Below are positions 37,220 through 41,971 of a DNA stretch of 41,971 nt, piece by piece. Within the stretch, counting starts at the first letter, position 1. Each line of letters begins with the position of its first letter. Origin of the DNA: Planctomycetales bacterium (GTDB lineage: Bacteria; Planctomycetota; Planctomycetia; Isosphaerales; Isosphaeraceae); NCBI GenBank assembly GCA_027449865.1, contig DAIDKV010000107.1:1-41971 (forward strand), given 5' to 3'. The position numbers and the translations under genes are program-made. The notes below the pieces were generated by a model. It saw only the letters and a program-made list of their open reading frames with translations. It did not search any database and had not been told where the DNA came from.

Positions 37220-37906
37220 TCAGGCGACCCCGCCCATGCGGATGACGGCCCCGAACTGGGCGTTGGCCGTGCTGTTGGCGGCTGCGGCGAAGCCGACCTG
37301 ATTCTGGATCTGGGCGAACAGCGCGGCCCCGGTCTGCGTGGTATCCTGGAGCGCCACGCGGCCGGCGGCGGGATCGACGCGGCCGGTCGCCGGTCCGCCC
37401 GTCACCGGATACGTGGTGCCGGTCGCGGCCGGGACGAGCCGGCTCTCGACGACGGTCGTGATCGGCGTGGCCGGCTGGGTGACGAGGGTCGGGCCCTCGG
37501 TCACGATGTAGAACAGGTCGTTCGGCACGACGCCGGCCGGGGGCAGGAACTCGTCCACGATCCCGGCGGGCCGGTCCGAAGCCTCGAAGCAGTAGCCGTC
37601 CACGCTGACCTCGTACCCGTTCGGGTCGCTGGTCGAGTAGTGGACGAGTCGGCCGGGCAGGAGGTTGACGCCGCTGGTGTTGCGGACCACCTTGACCCTG
37701 ATCGGCCGACCGGCCGGGTCGTTGACGCCGAGGGGATAACCCGTCTCCGCGTCCGCGCTGTTGGGCTCGAAGACGAACTCCTTGCCCTGGATGTTGATCC
37801 CGCCGAAGCCCGAGGCGTTGAGCGGGTTGTTCGCGTCGAGGATGTAGGCGTTGCCGTTCGCGTACGTCTCGCCGCGGGCGAACGGAGGACTGTCACCGCG
37901 AGCCAT
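37220..37906 (-). CDS. Capsid decoration/head-fibre-type protein
   Basis: The product has 228 residues, directly downstream of the major capsid gene. AAGGAGAGCCTTCC precedes the ATG. The order PIRVKVVRNTSGVNLLPGRL, VHYSTSDPNGYEVSVDGYC, GIVDEFLPPAGVVPNDLFYI and VTEGPTLVTQPA resembles small capsid-stabilising or decoration proteins (similar to DUF2190 style: LL.G..V.....G.V......GIV.e..). It is Gly/Ala/Pro-rich with no enzymatic motif, ending AQFGAVIRMGGVA. Function as a capsid cement or vertex protein is inferred. Confidence 0.65.
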   Translation of the reverse strand: MARGDSPPFARGETYANGNAYILDANNPLNASGFGGINIQGKEFVFEPNSADAETGYPLGVNDPAGRPIRVKVVRNTSGVNLLPGRLVHYSTSDPNGYEVSVDGYCFEASDRPAGIVDEFLPPAGVVPNDLFYIVTEGPTLVTQPATPITTVVESRLVPAATGTTYPVTGGPATGRVDPAAGRVALQDTTQTGAALFAQIQNQVGFAAAANSTANAQFGAVIRMGGVA

Positions 37907-37960
37907 GGAAGGCTCTCCTTTCTGGGAGTCGGTCGGTCGGGGCCCGTTGGTGTCTGGGAG

Positions 37961-37985
37961 CGGGGGAGTCGGTCGTCCTCCCCCG
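37961..37985 (-). other. Hairpin between major capsid and decoration genes
   Basis: CGGGGGAG (37961-37968) pairs with CTCCCCCG (37978-37985), nine-base loop. On the minus strand no T-tract follows. It may moderate read-through from the capsid gene or stabilise the upstream mRNA. Confidence 0.4.
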
Positions 37986-38006
37986 TCATGGTTGACTCGT
38001 CAGTCC

Positions 38007-39128
38007 TTACTCGGTCGTCCCGTTGAGCGGGTCGCTCGGGTGGGTCAGGTTCGCCAGCTTCACGAAGAACTTGACGTTCCACGCGCAGTTGCCGAAGAAG
38101 TCCACCGAGAACCGCCAGCTCTTCGTGGCGATGTCCTGGTCGGGCCCCTCGGGGACGAAGAGCTGGGCCTGCTGCGACCGAAGCTCCATCATGTCGCAGT
38201 TGAAGCCGTAGCCGGTGGCGGCCGGAATCCCGTACTCCCAGGTGATGTCCGTGCCGTCCTGATTGACCACGTCGCTGAAGCCGAGGGCGATCAGCGGCGA
38301 CTTCTCGGCGGTCCGTTCGACGAGGATGCGCTCCTTCTGCCGCATCTGACTGATGTAGATGCGGTACATCTCGTCGTCGATCAGGAACATGTCGAGCTGG
38401 CCCTTGGCCGACTTGCTCTTCTTGCTCTTGATGATGCCGAAGGAGATGGCCTCGACGCAGTTCGCCTCCCACGAAGGGGTGGCGCCGCCGAACAGCGAGT
38501 CGCCGTAATCGACGATCAGCGGGGCCCAGAAGTCGTACTGGGCATCGCCCCGGCCGTTCGGCCAGCCCGGCAGGCTGCCGCTGTTCCACTGGCCGCCGTA
38601 GGCGCCGGGGACGCAGGACAGGCCCGCGAAGCTCCCGGTCGGCGTGGCCGCCCCGTTGCCCGCGTTCTGGGTCGCGGACATGAAGGACTCGATGCCGTGG
38701 ATGCGCTTCGAGTTCCCGGCCGCGTAGCCGTTGACGTAGAACTCCTCGCCGAAGGCATCCTCCATGTCGTCGAGCAGGTCGCTCGCGATCTCGGAGTACA
38801 GCTTGATGATGGCCTCGGTCCCCCGGTTCTGGAGGAACTCGCCCTTCGTCATGCTGTCGGTCGCCGAGTAGCCCCGCCAATCCAGCGTGGCGGTCTTGTT
38901 GCGGTCCTTCCGGCTGAACTCCAGCGTGTCGCCGTCGGCGAACGGGGTCAGGCGGACCCGCTTGTACTTGACCTTCCAGTCCATGGCCGTACCGCTCCAG
39001 TTGAAGCTGATCCGGCCCTTCTTCTTCAGCATCGCGGCCAACTTGCGATTGCGAAGTACGTTGATCTCGCGCTCACGGATGTACTTCTTGATCGTGGAGT
39101 TGACCACTCGACTCCAGGGCGCGCCCAT
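38007..39128 (-). CDS. Major capsid protein (HK97-fold type)
   Basis: The product has 373 residues. The ATG at 39128 has GGAGGTCGCCA before it; a longer frame upstream lacks a ribosome binding site. The order is an N-terminal helix (WSRVVNSTIKKYIREREINV), a beta-rich region with ATLDWRGYSATDSMTKGEFL, ALIVDYG-like loops and FLIDDEMYRIYISQMRQKER, then LIALGFSDVVNQDGTDITWE and a C-terminal domain ending WNVKFFVKLANLTHPSDPLN. The length and position after a scaffold-like gene match major capsid proteins of short-tailed phages. No protease is obvious nearby. It is separated from the scaffold gene by a terminator. Confidence 0.75.
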   Translation of the reverse strand: MGAPWSRVVNSTIKKYIREREINVLRNRKLAAMLKKKGRISFNWSGTAMDWKVKYKRVRLTPFADGDTLEFSRKDRNKTATLDWRGYSATDSMTKGEFLQNRGTEAIIKLYSEIASDLLDDMEDAFGEEFYVNGYAAGNSKRIHGIESFMSATQNAGNGAATPTGSFAGLSCVPGAYGGQWNSGSLPGWPNGRGDAQYDFWAPLIVDYGDSLFGGATPSWEANCVEAISFGIIKSKKSKSAKGQLDMFLIDDEMYRIYISQMRQKERILVERTAEKSPLIALGFSDVVNQDGTDITWEYGIPAATGYGFNCDMMELRSQQAQLFVPEGPDQDIATKSWRFSVDFFGNCAWNVKFFVKLANLTHPSDPLNGTTE

Positions 39129-39227
39129 TGGCGACCTCCGTGGGGTATGGGGCCTAGTTGTGGCCCAACCGTGTCGGTGGTGGACGTGGGGCACTCGCCC
39201 CGCTGAGAAGGTTTAGCCAACGAAGAA

Positions 39228-39259
39228 GCCCCGCCGTTGACGGAATTCAACGACGGGGC
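39228..39259 (-). terminator. Intrinsic terminator between scaffold and major capsid genes
   Basis: GCCCCGCCGTTGA (39228-39240) and TCAACGACGGGGC (39247-39259) pair over 12 of 13 positions, with a six-base loop. On the minus strand TTCTTCGTT follows, a T-rich tail. The next bases TTGGCTAAAC (39220-39211) resemble the promoter-like motif seen elsewhere, so the capsid gene may be transcribed separately and more strongly. Confidence 0.7.
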
Positions 39260-39384
39260 CAAATGGTTTCATTGCTCGATGCCAGGGGCTGACGAGCCCA
39301 CCGAGACTCAACAGGGGCCGACGATCGTCTCCATGGGCTTTGGTAGGGCCCTGGACCGCGCGTATGGCCTGCGTGGCAAAGGCG

Positions 39385-40515
39385 TCATCCGATGCTTCGC
39401 GAGATGTCGTCGTCCGTCACGCCCTCGGCGGCCAGGCTCTCGCGGAGCATGTCGCTGAGAGTCTTGCCCGTTGCCGACGGCTCGGTGGCGCCCGGGTTGA
39501 CCCGGCGCTGGCTCGGCGGCTGGGCCTGCCCGGGGTTCACCGGGGGCGCGTTGGTCGCGGTTTGCCGCTGGGGATTCTGCGGGTTGCCGGGGTTCTGCTG
39601 CTGCTGCATCGCGTAGTGCTCGGCCTGCACGAGCTGCTTCGCCAGCCGGTCCTGCATCCGGGGGTCGGTGACGCCCGCCTGCTTCACGGCCTGGAGCTGC
39701 CGGACGTACATCGCGCCGACGGGGCTGAGCTGGGGCTGCCCCATGTAGTCGCGGGCCAGGTTGCCGGTGGCGTCCCGCGCGTACATCCACTCCGCGTTCT
39801 GGCTGACGATCGAGTTGATCGCCGACTGCCGCTCCCGCTCGGCGTACCGGGCGTCGAACCGCTCATCGGCGATCGTCCGGGCCCGCTCCTCGACCATCGC
39901 ATTCAGGACGGCGGCCGGGTTGCGGTCGTACTTCTGCTTCCACTCGGCGAAGGCGTTGACCTTCTGCGCATAGGCGGGGTCGGCGCCCGGCTTCGCCACG
40001 TAGATCCCGGTGGCGGGGTCGCGGTCCACGAGCTGGAGCCACCGCTCGTCGAACTCGGGGGCCTCCCACGGCTTCGGGGCCTGGGGGTTCGGCTGGGCCT
40101 GGGCCTGCTGCTGGAGATAGCCTTGGATCTGCGAGGCGTGCGGGGCGAGCTGCTGGCCGAGCCGGGCGTGGAACTCCGACTGCTGGGCCCGTTGCGCCTG
40201 CTGGAGCAGGTGCGTCAGGAAGGCCGCGTCGTCCTGGAACTGGCCGGCCGCCTGGAAGCCCTGGGACCTCGCGACGTCGCGGATCGACTGCCAGCCGGCC
40301 GCCTGCTGGGCCTGGCCAGGGGCCGCCGACGTGGCGCCGCTGACAGCCGGATCTTCCGTCCCGCCAGGCGTCTCGGTCGCGCCGGGGGTGTTCGTGCCAT
40401 TGTCCTCGCCGAACGTCGCGGGGGCGTCGCCCGCGCCGGCCGACGAGGGCGTCCCGCCGCCGCCGGCAAGCTCGCCCGCCTGGGGGTCGAGCAGGAGTCT
40501 GAGCCACCACTTCAT
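39385..40515 (-). CDS. Scaffolding protein
   Basis: The product has 376 residues from the ATG at 40515 (CGAGGTTCCC before it). It is Gln/Ala/Pro-rich: disordered N-terminus (GGGGTPSSAGAGDAPATFGE), long helical Gln-rich section (LLQQAQRAQQSEFHARLGQQ; PHASQIQGYLQQQAQAQPNP), charged helix (RARTIADERFDARYAERERQ) and a C-terminus ending TLSDMLRESLAAEGVTDDDI. Such helical, acidic proteins directly upstream of the major capsid gene are typically internal scaffolds, ejected or digested after head assembly. No protease motif is seen. The call is based on composition and place. Confidence 0.65.
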   Translation of the reverse strand: MKWWLRLLLDPQAGELAGGGGTPSSAGAGDAPATFGEDNGTNTPGATETPGGTEDPAVSGATSAAPGQAQQAAGWQSIRDVARSQGFQAAGQFQDDAAFLTHLLQQAQRAQQSEFHARLGQQLAPHASQIQGYLQQQAQAQPNPQAPKPWEAPEFDERWLQLVDRDPATGIYVAKPGADPAYAQKVNAFAEWKQKYDRNPAAVLNAMVEERARTIADERFDARYAERERQSAINSIVSQNAEWMYARDATGNLARDYMGQPQLSPVGAMYVRQLQAVKQAGVTDPRMQDRLAKQLVQAEHYAMQQQQNPGNPQNPQRQTATNAPPVNPGQAQPPSQRRVNPGATEPSATGKTLSDMLRESLAAEGVTDDDISRSIG

Positions 40516-40643
40516 GGGAACCTCGGTCGTCTGTGAAGCCGTCAAAGGTGTTAGCGCCAACAGGTAAAGCCTTACCAACGAAGCAGCGGAATCGAGATCG
40601 CCGAACGATGCTTTCTTCAACCTGTCCGCTAGTCCAGGTCGCC

Positions 40644-40673
40644 TTGACGTCCCCGGACCGAGGCCGGCATAAA
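40644..40673 (+). promoter_or_regulatory. Sigma-70-type promoter of the plus-strand Myb-like gene
   Basis: TTGACG (40644-40649), 18 bases, then CATAAA (40668-40673). It lies 66 bases before the ATG, between the divergent scaffold gene and the gene it would serve. Four of six -10 bases match the consensus. Confidence 0.55.
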
Positions 40674-40739
40674 AGAGATGCAGGTCTAGTATCACGCTCC
40701 CAGAGCGGAAGACATGCAACTTCAAGGAGGTGAGACGAG

Positions 40740-41135
40740 ATGCGCAACAACCAGAAGGTATTCTGGACGGAGGCCGAGAAGGCCATGGTCGTCGCGCAGG
40801 CCATAGAGGTCCGCCAGTGGAAGCTCCCGCCCAGCCCGCTGGATCTGTTCCGTGAAGCCCAGAAGGTCTTGCCGGAGAACCGACAGCGCAAGGTGCGGGC
40901 GATCGCCGAGGTTCCTTGGTTCGAGGAGATGGTCAACGCCTCGCTGTCCGAGCGTCGGAGCAGCCAGGCCAAGAGCGACCCGTCGATCAGCATCATGCGG
41001 GACGGGTACGCCGTGCAGCAGAAGTTCCTGGCCGAGATCCTTCTAGAGCTGAGGGAGCTGACCGACGTGATGAGGGAGGTGGGCGAGCGAGTCTCGAACC
41101 AGGTGTCGCCGCCTCACCCGGCCGGCAAGCCCTAG
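40740..41135 (+). CDS. Small Myb/SANT-like DNA-binding candidate
   Basis: The product has 131 residues. The ribosome binding site AAGGAGGTGA stands at ideal spacing before ATG, the best in the window, implying strong translation. Residues 8-55 (VFWTEAEKAMVVAQAIEVRQ, LPPSPLDLFREAQKVLP, ENRQRKV) follow a Myb/SANT-like helical pattern: W.e.E...l...i..lr...p.....lfreAq..Lp..Rqrk. A helical C-terminal part (AVQQKFLAEILLELRELTDV) may be a coiled coil for multimers. It likely regulates transcription early in infection. It is the only plus-strand gene near the right end and has its own promoter. Confidence 0.65.
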   Translation: MRNNQKVFWTEAEKAMVVAQAIEVRQWKLPPSPLDLFREAQKVLPENRQRKVRAIAEVPWFEEMVNASLSERRSSQAKSDPSISIMRDGYAVQQKFLAEILLELRELTDVMREVGERVSNQVSPPHPAGKP

Positions 41136-41274
41136 AAGCTCCCCTCCACATCCCGCCCCGCCTGAACCAAGCCTTTGCCACGAGACCAGCAGTCCATCGT
41201 CGGCTCTTTTTCGCACGCGGATACAAGTGCGCAGGGACGCGAAGTTGCGTCGCCTCCGAGGCCCCTGGCGACGT

Positions 41275-41301
41275 ATGCGATGCCCATTTTGGTCATCGCA
41301 T
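41275..41301. repeat. 27-bp dispersed palindrome, copy 6
   Basis: Arms ATGCGATG (41275-41282) and CATCGCAT (41294-41301) flank CCCATTTTGGT. It is identical to copy 3 and the exact reverse complement of copy 2. Confidence 0.9.
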
Positions 41302-41460
41302 CGCTGGCGAAGACGGCCCGCTTCGGGGTCGCATGCTTTTTGGTTGATGCGAAACCAGGGGCGTGAAAAACTCCAGGGAGGGAAGGTTAGCTCTATACGT
41401 GGGCGCGACGGGGGGACTCCCCGGGGTTTGATGTAAACCCTTGGATTGCAATGGGTTATA

Positions 41461-41490
41461 GCTGTCATGAACGGACATTGTCCTGACAGC
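41461..41490. promoter_or_regulatory. Operator-like nested inverted repeat
   Basis: GCTGTCA (41461-41467) and TGACAGC (41484-41490) are perfect arms; between them lies GGACATTGTCC (41473-41483), itself a palindrome. It sits in an AT-rich, gene-poor area, where a repressor or replication protein could bind. Confidence 0.5.
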
Positions 41491-41636
41491 CGGCATATCT
41501 GTTCAGTATCGTTTGTTGAATCTTCTCCCCACATTTGACCCAACCCCCTTTGCGACTTATCGCGTGCATGCCCGGCTTCAATATGGGCCGGCCGATTCGC
41601 TCCCGATCGGCCACCCCTGGCAAGGGGCTTTGGTCC

Positions 41637-41785
41637 GGTCGAGCCCCTGGCATCGGTCGAGCCCCTGGCATCCCTGGCATCGGTCGAGCCCCTGGCGGTC
41701 GAGCCCCTTCCCTGGCATCCTGGCGGGCCGGCCGACGGTCGAGCCGATGGGCCCGATGCAAGCCCCTGGCGGTCGAGCCCCTGGC
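41637..41785. repeat. Short tandem repeats, GGTCGAGCCCCTGGC
   Basis: The 15-base unit is present exactly at 41637, 41655, 41682 and 41771, with diverged copies at 41697 and about 41737; several are followed by ATC or ATCC. Spacing is irregular (18, 27, then 89 bases). It adjoins an AT-rich stretch to the right, as iterons do in origins, but low copy number and irregular spacing leave this open. Confidence 0.65.
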
Positions 41786-41971
41786 GGACGGTTTTCGGCC
41801 CGCACCAAGGAACCAGGCGCGTGTACGTGCCTGCGCGATTCCGCTTTAGAGATCGTCACATGTGGTAAATTATCAACATTTGACATTCTCCGATCAGGGG
41901 TCATAATCGAGTGTCGGCGGGCCGCAAGGCTCGACCGGCGGGCCGGCCCGAACGCGGGCCGGTCAACCCCG

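Larger units (their letters stand above)
41136..41971. other. Gene-poor right end with repeats and AT-rich tracts
   Basis: These 836 bases hold no frame with a ribosome binding site. I see palindrome copy 6, a GGGTTT-GATGT-AAACCC hairpin near 41425, an operator-like inverted repeat at 41461-41490, 15-base tandem repeats at 41637-41785, an AT-rich tract near 41865-41905 and a final inverted repeat GACCGGC...GCCGGTC (41933-41964). This mix, repeats next to AT-rich DNA, suits a replication origin or a regulatory or packaging region, or flanking host sequence. Confidence 0.5.

Noticed and set aside
41535-41849. Frame with repeated GRAPGI segments over the tandem repeats
   Set aside because: Composition follows the DNA repeats and there is no ribosome binding site.
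1-41971. CRISPR array, tRNA or rRNA genes
   Set aside because: No regularly spaced identical short repeats with unique spacers, and no cloverleaf or rRNA-like sequence was recognised by eye; the palindromes are dispersed.
1-41971. Circular genome with joined ends
   Set aside because: No shared sequence between the two ends was seen; the left gene is simply cut.

Overview
The window holds most of a tailed-phage genome (free phage or prophage) with GC-rich, codon-biased DNA. The portal, adaptor, nozzle and internal-protein set, with no tape measure, tail tube or sheath gene, points to a short-tailed, podovirus-like particle. I infer a planctomycete-type host from the gene style (tachylectin repeats, small conserved ORFs, high GC), but nothing in the sequence proves it. 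No integrase, tRNA, rRNA or CRISPR array is visible. The left end cuts a tachylectin-like gene, so the window is a fragment or a permuted contig.

Layout. (1) 1-1.1 kb: the 3' part of a plus-strand tachylectin-repeat gene, then a cluster of hairpins that separates it from the next operon. (2) 1.1-22.0 kb, minus strand, read right to left: small terminase-like protein, large terminase, two small membrane proteins, portal, adaptor, an Acb2-like anti-CBASS sponge, a zinc-knuckle peptide, a short protein resembling a tail-nozzle N-terminus, two repeat-rich tail proteins, jelly-roll-like tail proteins, a nozzle/propeller protein and several candidate internal virion proteins. A self-contained plus-strand 'moron' (promoter, 74-residue ORF, terminator) interrupts this operon at 13.87-14.26 kb in an AT-rich island. 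(3) 22.5-36.5 kb, plus strand: Rad52-like annealing protein, a Gly/Tyr-rich low-complexity protein, Prim-Pol primase, ParB-like protein, SF2 helicase, two small HTH-type proteins, MazG-like pyrophosphohydrolase, RusA-like resolvase, phage sigma factor, dATP/dGTP diphosphohydrolase-type protein, DUF4406 protein, a putative membrane-anchored cysteine peptidase with small membrane proteins, and a metallophosphoesterase. (4) 36.5-40.5 kb, minus strand: a small hypothetical, a decoration-type protein, major capsid protein and scaffold. (5) 40.7-42 kb: a plus-strand Myb/SANT-like DNA-binding candidate with a clear promoter and ideal ribosome binding site, then about 0.8 kb without convincing genes, holding an operator-like inverted repeat, short tandem repeats and AT-rich tracts.

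Read as a whole, block 3 copies and recombines DNA, shapes the dNTP pool and supplies an alternative sigma factor; blocks 2 and 4 build and fill the particle. Capsid genes are separated from terminase and portal by the oppositely oriented block 3. Many neighbours overlap by ATGA or GTGA, implying translational coupling.

The most unusual signals are a 27-bp palindrome present six times across all modules (three copies identical, one inside the parB-like coding sequence), a 20-residue repeat shared by two tail proteins, the Acb2-like gene inside the structural operon, and the AT-rich moron.
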